Positions 8,785-17,228 of a stretch of DNA of 64,000 bases are shown in pieces. The notes beneath the pieces are model-generated. The model saw only the letters and a program-made list of their open reading frames with translations. It did not search any database and had not been told where the DNA came from. A program made the translations under genes and the position numbers. How positions within the stretch are numbered: the stretch's first letter is position 1; every line of letters starts with the position of its first letter. Location of the stretch: the NCBI RefSeq assembly GCF_000188155.2, contig NZ_KE124774.1, positions 3,984,934-4,048,933 on the forward strand, in the 5' to 3' direction. Source of the stretch: Methylocystis sp. ATCC 49242. GTDB taxonomy: Bacteria; Pseudomonadota; Alphaproteobacteria; Rhizobiales; Beijerinckiaceae.

Positions 8785-9704
8785 GGCCCGCCGCCAAGCG
8801 CGCAGCCGTTGCGCATCTGCGAGCCGCCATGGCTCTGTCGGAGCGTCGGGCCTGCCAGATTGTCGCCGTCGATCGCGCGACCGTCCGCTACATCTCGAAG
8901 CGGCCGACCGACAAGCCGTTACGGGAGCGGCTGCGGGAACTCGCCAACGAGCGCCGGCGCTTCGGCTATCGGCGGCTGTTCGTGCTGCTGCGGCAGGAGG
9001 GCGAGACGTCGGGCAAGAACCGCATCTACCGGCTCTATCGCGAGGAAGGGCTGACGGTGAGAAAGCGGCGCGCCCGCCGAAGGGCTGTCGGCGCGCGGGC
9101 GCCCATTCCTGTCGAGGCGCGGCCGAATGCGCGTTGGTCTTTGGACTTCGTGCATGACCAGTTCGCCTGCGGACGCCGGTTCCGCATCCTGAACATCGTC
9201 GACGACGTGACGCGTGAATGCCTCGCGGCGATCCCCGACACATCCATCTCGGGCCAACGCGTGGCGCGGGAACTGTCGGCGCTGATCGCATGGCGCGGCA
9301 GGCCCGGCATGATCGTTTCGGACAACGGCACGGAGTTCACCTCGAACGCCGTGCTGTCGTGGTCGAGCGAGAACAGGATCGAGTGGCGCTATATCGCGCC
9401 GGGCAAGCCGATGCAGAACGGCTTCTGCGAGAGCTTCAACGGGCGCATGCGCGACGAACTGCTGAACGAGACGCTGTTCTTCGGGCTCGACCATGCCCGG
9501 GAGAAGATCAGCGCCTGGGCCCAGGACTACAATCACCGCCGCCCGCATTCGGCCCTCGGCTATGCGACGCCCGCCGCCTTCGCGGCCAATCTCACCGCAA
9601 CAGGCGATCGGCTGCGCAACCCGGACCAACTCCGCCGATCGCCTGTTGCTCCATTCGCGCCCTCGGGCGTATCAACCGGAAGGACTCAACCCGCCGCTGG
9701 ATGA
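8778..9704 (+). CDS. IS3-family transposase OrfB (DDE integrase domain)
   Basis: 308 aa as an open frame. An HTH_21-like segment ([12 protein letters not shown]) is followed by the rve integrase core: [10 protein letters not shown] (first Asp), [11 protein letters not shown] (second Asp) and [18 protein letters not shown] (Glu), so the DDE triad is complete. It is most likely made mainly as an OrfAB fusion through the A7 site; its own ATG at 8778 overlaps that site and has no clear SD. It catalyses strand transfer of the element. Confidence 0.92.
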   Translation: MVGPAAKRAAVAHLRAAMALSERRACQIVAVDRATVRYISKRPTDKPLRERLRELANERRRFGYRRLFVLLRQEGETSGKNRIYRLYREEGLTVRKRRARRRAVGARAPIPVEARPNARWSLDFVHDQFACGRRFRILNIVDDVTRECLAAIPDTSISGQRVARELSALIAWRGRPGMIVSDNGTEFTSNAVLSWSSENRIEWRYIAPGKPMQNGFCESFNGRMRDELLNETLFFGLDHAREKISAWAQDYNHRRPHSALGYATPAAFAANLTATGDRLRNPDQLRRSPVAPFAPSGVSTGRTQPAAG

Positions 9705-9726
9705 AAGTTCAGGGGCAGGTCATGGC

Positions 9727-9820
9727 GAGAGTTGCCGCGCCGCGGCTTTGCGCTTTGGCGTGGCCGTGTCATCGGTCGTGAAGTGGTCGCAACGCCAGCG
9801 CGAGACGGGCTATGAACTGA
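9727..9820 (+). pseudogene. IS630-family transposase, second fragment (HTH part)
   Basis: This continues the gene fragment at 8395 after the IS3 insertion: ESCRAAALRFGVAVSSVVKW then SQRQRETGYEL, the HTH region of IS630 transposases. Similarity ends at about 9820 where an IS110-family element begins. No catalytic part of this transposase is found anywhere to the right, so it was lost. Confidence 0.8.
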
Positions 9821-10826
9821 TGGGGTGGATGCCCCCTCCACCCAGCATTGTGTGATGCTGGGTCGGCGCCGGGAGGCGCAGTTATGGAGGACGTGCATAT
9901 GTCTGAAGTTCATGTTTTGGCGATCGATTTGGCGAAACGCAGTTTTCAGCTTTGCGGGACGGATCGCGGCGGGGCGGTTCTGTTCAATCGGACCGTGTCT
10001 CGTTCGAAACTCGAGCAAATCCTCCGGGCGCAGCCGCCCTGCATCGTCGCGATGGAAGCCTGCGCGACGAGCCATTACTGGGGCCGAATGGGAGTTGCTT
10101 GTGGACACGAGGTTCGTCTGATCCAGCCGATCTACGTCAAGCCGTTTGTGAAGCGTCAGAAGAATGACGCCGCGGATGCTGCGGCGATCGCCGAGGCCGC
10201 TTTGCGGCCGAACATGCATTGCGTGGCGGTCAAGAGCGCCGAACATCAGGCGCGGGCCGTCGCCTTCCGCGCCCATCAATGCTTCGTCGGACAACGCACG
10301 CAATTGATCAACGCGCTTCGCGGTCACCTGGCGGAGTTCGGACTGGTCGTCGCGAAAGGCCCCGCGAATTTGAAGTCACTCGTCGACATGATGAAGGATG
10401 AAAGCGTCGATGTCCCAGAAGCAGTGCGGGACGTCGTCCAGCTCTTCCTCGATCAGATCGAAGCGATTACTTCCAAGATCGAGGATCTGGCTCTGCGGCT
10501 CAAAAAAGCGACGAAGGAAAACGACGAGATGCGGCGTCTTTGCACTGTCCCGGGCGTTGGCCCTGTGACCGCCGGAGCCGTGCTCGCCTTCGCTCCGGAC
10601 TTGCGGGCTTTTTCGAGCGGCAGAAATTTCGCCGCCTGGCTCGGTCTTGTGCCACGCCAGCATTCGACAGGCGGGAAAACCCGACTGGGGGCGGTCAGCA
10701 AGATGGGGCAGAACGATATCCGCCGGTTGCTGATCGTCGGCGCCATGAGCAGGATCCGCTGGATCGTGCGCAAGGGCGTATTGCCCGACAATTGGCTTGG
10801 CCGCATTCTCGGCCGCAAGCCGCGGA
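9821..10826 (+). mobile_element. IS110-family (IS1111-like) element, 3' end missing
   Basis: The element starts near 9821 (TGGGGTGGATGCCCC) inside the IS630 fragment and carries one DEDD transposase. Its right part was removed at 10826/10827 by an IS21 element. The space before the transposase is short (about 60-80 bases), as in the IS1111 group, which encodes its guide (bridge/seek) RNA downstream of the gene; that part is absent here, so the element should be immobile. The exact left end is an estimate. Confidence 0.7.
9841..9862 (+). repeat. Hairpin at the left end of the IS110-like element
   Basis: CCCAGCAT (9841-9848) and ATGCTGGG (9855-9862) form a perfect 8-bp stem with a 6-base loop. 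An overlapping alternative stem GGGTGGA/TCCACCC (9823-9829 with 9837-9843) would compete with it. It may be a subterminal recognition structure for the transposase or limit translation from outside transcripts. Confidence 0.45.
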
Positions 10827-10855
10827 TGTCAATGGCGGGGACAAAATGTGCATGA
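9884..10855 (+). pseudogene. IS110-family DEDD transposase, C-terminally truncated
   Basis: About 323 aa from ATG 9884 (GGAGG upstream; ATG 9899 also possible). The RuvC-like DEDD domain is visible: VLAIDLAKRSFQL (D), CIVAMEACATSHYW (E), RQKNDAADAAAIAEAAL (D..D). The second, serine-containing domain has CTVPGVGPVTAGAVLAF, FAAWLGLVPRQHSTGGKTRLG and NDIRRLLIVGAMSRI. The native frame is cut at RKPRM (10828); the last nine codons are IS21 terminal sequence. The conserved ALANK-type tail is missing. The catalytic residues remain, but without the right end of the element it cannot be mobilised normally. Confidence 0.85.
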
Positions 10856-10890
10856 AGGCGGGGTAAAAGTGTACCGGTCTGGTTTCGAGA

Positions 10891-10909
10891 AAAGGGCCGC
10901 ACGGCCCTT
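10891..10909 (-). terminator. Possible terminator downstream of istB
   Basis: AAGGGCCG and CGGCCCTT form a stem of about 8 bp with a 2-3 base loop, followed on the reverse strand by TTTTCTC. It lies about 70 bases after the istB stop. Confidence 0.4.
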
Positions 10910-10980
10910 GTAGTTTAGTTGACGCGGGCGTTGAGGCGCGCGGAGCGTAGCGCAGCGCGGTTCAACGCGCGCGACGGCGA

Positions 10981-11823
10981 TCAGTTCGTCGTGTCGGCGC
11001 CTCCTTTGTCGATTGCGGGCGCGTCGGGGAGATCGCGGTTTCGCCGTTGCGCTTTCTTTGCGGTCGCCAGCCGATAGCTCTCGCCGTTCATTTCCAGAAT
11101 GTGGACATGATGGGTGAGCCGGTCGAGCAATGCGCCGGTGAGACGCTCGGAGCCAAACACCGACGTCCATTCATCAAAGGGCAGATTGCTGGTCACCAGC
11201 GTCGCACCGCGTTCATAGCGCTGGCTGAAGACCTCGAAGAGCAGCTCTGAGCCGACCGCCGTGAACGGCACATAGCCCAGTTCGTCGACGATCAGCAGTT
11301 TGACGGTGTTGAGATGCTTTTGCAGCGCGCGCAGGCGGCGCTCGTCGCGCGCCTCCATCAGTTCGTGCACAAGAGCCGCGGCGGTCGTGAACGCGACGCT
11401 GAACCCCTTCTGGCAGGCGGCGAGCCCCAGGGCGAGCGCGACGTGGGTCTTCCCCGTTCCGCTTGGCCCAAGGGCGATGCAGTTCTGTCGCTTCTCGATC
11501 CATTCGCACCGCGCCAGCTCCAGCACGAGCGGCTTGTTGAGTGAAGGCTGGGCGGTAAAGTCAAATGTGTCGAGGCTTTTGACCTGCGTAAAGCGCGCCA
11601 GCCGGATGCGGCGCTCGACATTGCGCCGCTCGCGATCAATGCGCTCCAGTTCGCACAGGCGTAGCAGATAGCGCGGGTAATCGGCGCGGTCCTGCGCCGA
11701 CTCCAGCGCCACCTTCTCATATTCGCGCGCGAAGGTGGGAAGCTTCAGCGCCTTGAGATGATTACCCAGCAGCACCTGCGGCGCGACGATCGTCTGCGAA
11801 CCTGGCTCATGCGAGATGGTCAT
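10981..11823 (-). CDS. istB: IS21-family helper ATPase IstB
   Basis: 280 aa AAA+ ATPase that loads the IstA transposase on target DNA. The Walker A is GPSGTGKTHVALAL, the Walker B LLIVDELGYVPF, with TSNLPFDEW and the sensor region after it. The N-terminal IstB segment (LKALKLPTFAREYEKVA) is complete. The start overlaps the istA stop by four bases, the usual translational coupling. Confidence 0.95.
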   Translation of the reverse strand: MTISHEPGSQTIVAPQVLLGNHLKALKLPTFAREYEKVALESAQDRADYPRYLLRLCELERIDRERRNVERRIRLARFTQVKSLDTFDFTAQPSLNKPLVLELARCEWIEKRQNCIALGPSGTGKTHVALALGLAACQKGFSVAFTTAAALVHELMEARDERRLRALQKHLNTVKLLIVDELGYVPFTAVGSELLFEVFSQRYERGATLVTSNLPFDEWTSVFGSERLTGALLDRLTHHVHILEMNGESYRLATAKKAQRRNRDLPDAPAIDKGGADTTN

Positions 11824-13358
11824 GCCGGACCTCCCGCGGTCGTCTCCATGACGCCCGCGATGACGCTCGCGCCGGCGACGAGCCCGAGATAGGCGCGCGG
11901 ATCCGTCGCGCCGACCGTAGCCGCCGGCAGGTAGGGGTAGAATGTCAGATCGAGCCGCGCGGGCCGGTTCTCCAGCCTGGCCAGCAGCAGCATCTTCACT
12001 GCGTCAAAGCTGATCGCGCCAAGACGCAGCGCCTCCGCGACCGCCTGTTCGACCTGATGCTGATGAAAGTCCTCCATCAGCCGCAGCACCTGGATGAACT
12101 CGCGGCGCCCGCCATTCCCCATGCGCGCCTCCATCAGCCGCCGCAGACGATGCACGCAGTCGGCAAGCCGCCAGTCGTCGAGCGGCGCGGCCTGATCGAG
12201 CGCGCGGCTCTTGTGTTCGAGCAGGGCGAGATAATGCAGCGGGTTGTAGATGAACTCGGCCTTGCCGTAGCTGCGCGCATGCACGGCGATGGTCTCCCCG
12301 CCGCAGACAATCTCGACCCGATCGACATAGCCCTTGGCCAGCGCCTCCCGATGGCCGAAGCGCGTCGGGACCGAGTAATCGTTGTTGCGGTAGCGCACCA
12401 GCGCCATCGACGACACGCGCGTCGCGACCTTGTGACAGGCGTCATAGGGAGCCGGCGGCGCCGGCAGGAATGCCGCCATATCCGCCTGCATGCGTTCGCC
12501 GATCGGCGTCGACTGGCCGCGCAGGATCGCCCGCCGTCGTTTCGTGCAGGCGTCCAGGAACCTCGCGTTCAGCGCCTCGAAACTCTCCGCCACGGGCAGT
12601 GGCGTCATGAAGTTGCGCCGGACATAGCCGACAAGCCCCTCGACCTTGCCCTTGTCATTCCCCTTGCCGGGCCGGCCAAAGCGATCAGCAAAAAGGTAAT
12701 GGCTCTGGAGTTCCGCAAACATTTGCGAACGCAGACGCTCTCCACCCTTCACGATCCTGGCGACCGCGAGACGCGTATTGTCGTAAAGAATGGACTGGGG
12801 GACGCCGCCAAAGAAGGCGAAGGCCGCGACATGGCCGTCGCAGAAGGCTTCCGCCGTCTCCGCCGGATAGGCCTTGACGAAGCAGCCGTCCGAATGCGGC
12901 AGGTCCATGCAAAAATAATGAAAGCGGACCTTCCTGCCGGCGATATAGGCGTCCGCCTCGCCAAAATCCGCCTGCGCATTCCCCGGTCGATGGCTGAGTG
13001 GAATAAACATCTCGCGCGACCGCAACTGCGCCTGCGCGACATATTCCCGGACGATCGTGTAACCGCCGGAAAACCCTTCTTCGTCCCGCAGCCGTTCGAA
13101 TATCCGCTGTGCCGTATGACGCTGCTTGGCGTGAACAAGCCGATCATCCGCCAGGACCTTGTCGATCCAGGCCATATACGGCCCCAGCTTCTTCGAGATC
13201 GGCCGCTCCCGACGCCGATACCCCGGCGGAACCGAATATTGAAGCATCTTCGTGATCGTATTGCGGTGCACGCCGAAGCGCCTGGCCGCTTCCCGCCGGC
13301 TCAGCCCTTCCGCCATCACCGCGCGTCTCACCCGGGCATAGAGTTCCACTGTGAACAT
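11820..13358 (-). CDS. istA: IS21-family transposase IstA
   Basis: 512 aa DDE transposase. The N-terminal HTH (LSRREAARRFGVHRNTITKML) is followed by the rve integrase core with QADFGEADAYI (Asp), ILYDNTRLAV (Asp) and GNDKGKVEGLVGYVRRNF (Glu). Then comes the Mu B-like C-terminal domain with VPTRFGHREALAKGY. Length is normal for the family, and the gene appears intact. It is coupled to istB. Confidence 0.95.
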   Translation of the reverse strand: MFTVELYARVRRAVMAEGLSRREAARRFGVHRNTITKMLQYSVPPGYRRRERPISKKLGPYMAWIDKVLADDRLVHAKQRHTAQRIFERLRDEEGFSGGYTIVREYVAQAQLRSREMFIPLSHRPGNAQADFGEADAYIAGRKVRFHYFCMDLPHSDGCFVKAYPAETAEAFCDGHVAAFAFFGGVPQSILYDNTRLAVARIVKGGERLRSQMFAELQSHYLFADRFGRPGKGNDKGKVEGLVGYVRRNFMTPLPVAESFEALNARFLDACTKRRRAILRGQSTPIGERMQADMAAFLPAPPAPYDACHKVATRVSSMALVRYRNNDYSVPTRFGHREALAKGYVDRVEIVCGGETIAVHARSYGKAEFIYNPLHYLALLEHKSRALDQAAPLDDWRLADCVHRLRRLMEARMGNGGRREFIQVLRLMEDFHQHQVEQAVAEALRLGAISFDAVKMLLLARLENRPARLDLTFYPYLPAATVGATDPRAYLGLVAGASVIAGVMETTAGGPA

Positions 13359-13483
13359 CCTTTCGGCCTCTCCATGCCAGTCGATGACATCGAGTTCGGC
13401 CTATCAGGACCGGTACACTTTTGCGCCGCCGTCAAAGCAGCCCCCAAAGCCGGTTCAGTGGTACACTTTGCCGCCGCTGTTCA

Positions 13484-13960
13484 TAAAAACGAACGCGGCA
13501 CGATTCAATTTGATCAACGCTAGCGATCGTCCAAGCGCCCCGCCAAATTCTCGCCCGTCAAGCACCTTCACGGCGCTACGGCGCGCAATCGTCGCCCGTT
13601 CTGAAAGCGCCCCGTCTGCGCCTGACAGAGATTAATGAATCGGAAGCAAGGAACGCGAATGGCGCGCGCTTTGATATCGCGCCGATTATAATCGTTGGAT
13701 GTGACTCGAAATCCACAATCGCCGAGCCGGGTTATTCGTCAGACTTCGACTTCGACAGACTAACCGTCGTCTACCATCGTTTTGTTTATCCTCGAATGTC
13801 GATAACCGAGTGTCAATTTTGCACATGGTGGCACAATCATGGCACATCGCAACTAAAGAAAATCGAAACATCGTACAGCGTCCCCGCCGCGCCGTACCCT
13901 CAATGACCGTCTACCTTACGGCAAATAACTGCTCCAAATCTATGGCTAACAATCTTTCCT
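13484..13960. other. Gene-free junction between the IS21 and IS5 elements
   Basis: No complete gene is recognised. On the reverse strand 13484-13632 is open without a start (it contains AVKVLDGREFGGALGRSLAL) and is cut by the IS21 end; it may be the remains of a gene truncated by IS21 or chance. The rest is AT-richer and shows no motif. No continuation of the IS110 or IS630 genes was found here. Confidence 0.35.
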
Positions 13961-13964
13961 CTAG

Positions 13965-14827
13965 AGGGTGTTATGTACTTTGGTGATTGATTGTCTTAGT
14001 AGAATCGGATGTCTCCGATTCGCAAACCTTATCCGTCTGACGTCAGCGACGAAGAATGGTCGCTGGTTGCGCCTTATCTGACGCTCATGGACGAAGGCGC
14101 GCCGCAGCGTCAACATTCGCTGCGCGAGCTGTTCAACGGCCTGCGTTACGTGCTGCGCTACGGCATCGCCTGGCGCGCCATGCCCAACGATCTGCCGCCA
14201 TGGTTCGCCGTGTATCAGCAATCGCAGCGCTGGCTGTCGGCGGGCGTGTTCGAGGCGCTTGCGCAGGATCTGCGCGCCCAGTTGCGCGTCGCTTCCGGGC
14301 GGGCGGCGGAGCCGACGGCGGCGATCATCGACAGCCGCACCTTGCGCTCGACCCCTGAGAGCGGCCCACGAGCGGGCTATGACGGCGCGAAGCGAAAGCG
14401 CGGCTCGAAGCTGCACATGGCAGTCGACACATTGGGCCATTTGCTGGCGTTGCATGTCACGCCGGCGAATGTCGATGACCGCGCCGAGGTCGGCAAGCTC
14501 ATCGCAGCCGTGCAGGATGTGACAGGCGAAAGCGTCGAACTCGTTTATGTCGATCAGGGCTACACCGGCGAAAAGGCGTCCGAGGCCGCAAAGGCGCAGG
14601 GCGCCGAGCTTTGCGTCGTCAAACTCGCCGAGGCCAAAAAAGGCTTCGTGTTGCTGCCCAAGCGCTGGGTGGTCGAGCGTTCATTCGCCTGGGCGACGCG
14701 ATGCAGGCGGCTCGTCAAAGACTACGAGCGCTATGCTCAGACCCTCGCAGGACTCCACGTCGTCGCCTTCGCATGTCTCATGCTCAAGCGCGCAGCAGAT
14801 TTCATGATCCAAGGTGCATAACACCCT
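13965..14827 (+). mobile_element. IS5-family element copy 1, 863 bp
   Basis: The ends AGGGTGTTATGTACTTTGG and CCAAGGTGCATAACACCCT are imperfect inverted repeats. The element is flanked on both sides by CTAG (13961-13964 and 14828-14831), read as the target duplication. It contains one intact transposase. A second copy in the opposite orientation lies at 37938-38800; by comparing all frames I found only one base difference (G here at 14218 against A). Confidence 0.92.
14009..14821 (+). CDS. IS5-family transposase, copy 1
   Basis: 270 aa single-frame DDE transposase. The N-terminal DUF4096-like domain reads SDEEWSLVAPYL and GIAWRAMPNDLPPW. The catalytic domain reads AAIIDSRTLRS (Asp), LVYVDQGYTGE (Asp) and VVERSFAWATRCRRLVKDYE (Glu). 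Complete, no frameshift. ATG 14009 starts about 44 bases inside the element. The product should act on both copies in this window. Confidence 0.93.
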   Translation: MSPIRKPYPSDVSDEEWSLVAPYLTLMDEGAPQRQHSLRELFNGLRYVLRYGIAWRAMPNDLPPWFAVYQQSQRWLSAGVFEALAQDLRAQLRVASGRAAEPTAAIIDSRTLRSTPESGPRAGYDGAKRKRGSKLHMAVDTLGHLLALHVTPANVDDRAEVGKLIAAVQDVTGESVELVYVDQGYTGEKASEAAKAQGAELCVVKLAEAKKGFVLLPKRWVVERSFAWATRCRRLVKDYERYAQTLAGLHVVAFACLMLKRAADFMIQGA

Positions 14828-14831
14828 CTAG

Positions 14832-15052
14832 ATTATCATCTCGCTCCATTCACCCCGGAACTCCAACCGAAGGAGCTGCGTCGACCGACTGGTCGGAAGC
14901 GCGCCTAGCCTCGAATCCGCAGATATGCGTGGTGTTGACAGTCATCAGTTGCAGCGGATTGTTATGAAAATTTTCCGCGCGCTTCGGCGAAGCAGCCCAC
15001 CACGCTCAAAAAAGCCAAGTATTCAAACGTAATTTTCCGTCACGCCCGGTTG
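14832..15052. other. Gene-free stretch after IS5 copy 1
   Basis: About 220 bases with no recognisable gene, repeat or promoter. Confidence 0.3.
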
Positions 15053-15499
15053 TTACGAGTCCGCAGTCCCGCCTAGAAACAGATTTCCTTCCGCCTCTGC
15101 AGCTTCCAAAACCAGAGCGAACAAATCATACCCGACCCACTCAGCGACCTCCTCATCACTGGGGTCGCGGCCGCGATCCTCATCTCGATCTAGCCACCAT
15201 TCAACATAAGTGTCGCAAAACAGGGCTAATATCTGCAGGTCGAACGTCGGCAGTTTCCTAGCTGCGGTCATACAAATGCTCTCGACATATTCTTCATAAA
15301 TTTCAAAAAGATCATTCTGCTCGACAGCAACCTGCGCAGCAAACTCGTCCCACAAACTCATAAGACCTTTCTCCATGCCCAATCGGGTCGCGCGCTCGCT
15401 CGAAAGCTCGTCTACAATACTCCTGACGACAGAAAAGAGTCGTTTTTCGCTCATCAAGCGGATTCTATCGATCCGTTCACATTCGAAATGTCTGCTCAT
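15053..15499 (-). CDS. Hypothetical protein
   Basis: About 148 aa from ATG 15499 (MSRHFECERIDRIRL); the frame is open further upstream to 15652, and a later ATG at 15454 is also possible. The product is acidic and helical, rich in Glu/Asp near the C-terminus (WWLDRDEDRGRDPSDEEVAEWVGYD), with no signal peptide or membrane segment. I do not recognise the family. It lies among decayed insertion sequences, so it may be a passenger gene or no longer functional. Confidence 0.4.
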   Translation of the reverse strand: MSRHFECERIDRIRLMSEKRLFSVVRSIVDELSSERATRLGMEKGLMSLWDEFAAQVAVEQNDLFEIYEEYVESICMTAARKLPTFDLQILALFCDTYVEWWLDRDEDRGRDPSDEEVAEWVGYDLFALVLEAAEAEGNLFLGGTADS

Positions 15500-15689
15500 C
15501 GCATTTCCGTCTTTCTCACACATGTGCAGGTCAGGACAATTTTTTCGCGGTTGCTTTCGCGAGCAGCTTTTGCGCCGCGCCACAAACCAGGCCTCCTGTC
15601 GCGAAATCAATGCCTTCATCCGCGTAAATCGGGACTCGGCGCGCAAATCCATTGGCTCAAACTAAGACACGGGAGCCACCTATTGCACT

Positions 15690-15901
15690 GAATCAGGCGG
15701 GAGAGTCTCCAATTGCTCGATGATCTCGCCGTCGCTCAAGCCTTCACCCACCTCGGAAACGTCCGCCTTGAGCAAAATCCGGGCCTTTATCAGCGTTTTC
15801 GCCCGATGGCTGCCTTTGCGCAACATGGCTTCCAGATGTGCACGCTCGTCGCCGGTCAAGCGCACAACATACCGCTCCACCTCAATCGCTTCCCGCGCCA
15901 T
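15690..15901 (-). pseudogene. IS630-family transposase, N-terminal remnant
   Basis: The reverse strand reads MAREAIEVERYVVRLTGDE then RAHLEAMLRKGSHRAKTLIK and ARILLKADVSE, the N-terminus of a common rhizobial IS630-type transposase. Similarity stops after EIIEQLET and the frame ends a few codons later. The remaining roughly 270 residues, including the catalytic domain, are gone. It belongs to a different subgroup from the IS630 fragments at 8395 and 9727. Confidence 0.75.
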
Positions 15902-15924
15902 CTTCACCTCCCGAGGGTCGAATC

Positions 15925-16717
15925 AATGGCGGTAGCGAATCAGGGATATCCAGCTGGGGGAAGCGCCCATTCAGATTCGATGAAGCGACCCACTAGGTTT
16001 CGGTGATGGTTGGTTTGCGGCTATTCCTGCCAGAAAGGCAGGCAAGCGATCAAGAGCGCATGGTGCGGCTGCGTGTGGCGGAAGATCGGCGGACCGCTCT
16101 GACAAAAACCGGAGAACGCGATTGGGGAGATCAACCGCGTCCATCGCCGCTGGCGCAGGCTTCCGCTGCGTCCATGCCGACTCAGGCTACGGCTACAGCG
16201 GGCGCTTCCGTCAGGCTCTGATTACGTGTGGTCTGCTGTAAGCGATGGCGGTTCGCGGCGCGAGATGGTCTACCCGGCCGAAGTCGGTCTGGCTTTCCCT
16301 GTCGCAAAAGCAGCGAAGCACCGCATGGGGAGTGCGCTTGGCGGTGAGGTCTGACGCGTCGGCGAGAGCCGGTCGACACGAGAGCGAATATATCATGAGT
16401 CGAACCTGCCAATCGACGTCACGATCAAGAGGCTCGCCTCTATGAGCATGGTCCGTCGGGTCGGCGTATAGGCGCATCAACAGCTCAGGGAATAGCTTGG
16501 ACTCGATCACTTTGAAGGTCGCTACTGGACCGGGTTGCATCGACATACATTGATAGCACTAATCGGCTGCCCTTTTCTTGAGTCCCACCGGTTCAATGAA
16601 GCGGGCGGAAAATAGAGAGTCGATGGAGCAGCGCCGCAGCCGAGCCCGCCGGCCATCGGCCAAATCGTCCTCGTTCTGCTAGCGCGTTCTACCCCCAAAG
16701 CCATGCCCTCGTTGTGA
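15925..16717 (+). pseudogene. IS701-family transposase, decayed C-terminal half
   Basis: Segments in changing frames line up in order with IS701-type DDE transposases: MVGLRLFLPERQASDQERM (about 16006), GEINRV, CVHADSGYGYSGRFRQAL (about 16165-16220), VYPAEVGLAFPVA (about 16270), SNLPIDVTIKRLA (about 16405) and HQQLRE-stop-LGLDHFEGRYWTGLHRH (16475-16550). After another stop at 16613 comes GAAPQPSPPAI. At least three frameshifts and two stops are present, and the 5' half is missing. Non-functional relic. Confidence 0.7.
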
Positions 16718-17228
16718 GAAACTTTTCGCCGACACCGTCGAAACAATCCTGCCGAAGTGTTTCTGTGACGACTGTCCCTCCCGAAAAGTTGTCTCTTCTG
16801 TCGGCTCCGGCGAGTTATATAAACAATGTTGTTTGCGGCGTTGTGGCTCTTCTCCCGGGTACGGTCGAATACCCGGTTTCATCGCGCGTGCCTGGCCGTA
16901 TTCGTCCGATCCGGAAAACGAAGACCTAGCCCGGCTGGATGGTCGGCGTCTGGCGGCTATTATGGTTCTAAAGCGCGGGCCCCGGCTGGCTTGCCCCCGT
17001 CGTATGTCGGAAGCGGTCGCATCAGCGAAACCCAGGACCCCTGCGATGCGAAGAACGCGCATGTTCGGATTTCCGATGCAGGAAGGAGTAGGTTCGTCGC
17101 TTTTAACAAGCGCATCCATGGCGAAGGCGCCTCGGTGCGAATCGCTCCGCTTTATTGAATGTGCGAATGCGTCGATTATCACGCTCTCGCCTCCGATATA
17201 GATCTGGCGGCGACAGAATATGAAGAGG
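16718..17228. other. Gene-free stretch before the regulator
   Basis: About 510 bases with open frames on both strands but no recognisable protein family. The longest frame (reverse, 16679-17242) is rich in Arg/Ser, has no domain signature and overlaps the IS701 relic, so it is not called. It marks the boundary between the mobile-element region and the catabolic cluster. Confidence 0.35.

Larger units (their letters stand above)
8455..9722 (+). mobile_element. Complete IS3-family (IS407-like) element, 1268 bp
   Basis: Terminal inverted repeats TGACCTGCCCCTGA (from 8455) and TCAGGGGCAGGTCA (to 9722) bound two overlapping transposase frames. The element is flanked by a direct duplication TGGC (8451-8454 and 9723-9726), the 4-bp size expected for the IS407 group. 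It sits inside an IS630 transposase gene. Both frames are open and the ends intact, so it looks potentially active. Confidence 0.9.
10827..13483 (-). mobile_element. IS21-family element, about 2.66 kb
   Basis: It carries istA and istB on the reverse strand and has the multiple terminal repeats typical of IS21: GGCGGGG-ACAAAATGTGCA and GGCGGGGTAAAAGTGTACCGG at the left, and on the reverse strand GGCGGCAAAGTGTACCAC and GGCGGCGCAAAAGTGTACCGG at the right. The left end is TGTCAATGG at 10827 and the right end TGAACAGCGG (reverse strand) at 13483. No target duplication is seen: the flanks CCGCGGA and TAAAAAC differ. This suggests a deletion or rearrangement at one side. Confidence 0.85.

Noticed and set aside
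12057-13523. 488-codon open frame antisense to istA
   Set aside because: A shadow of the IstA transposase frame, which has the full DDE signature.
13484-13632. Possible truncated protein on the minus strand cut by the IS21 end
   Set aside because: Open but without a convincing start, family or codon signal over only about 50 codons; kept as a note in the gene-free region.
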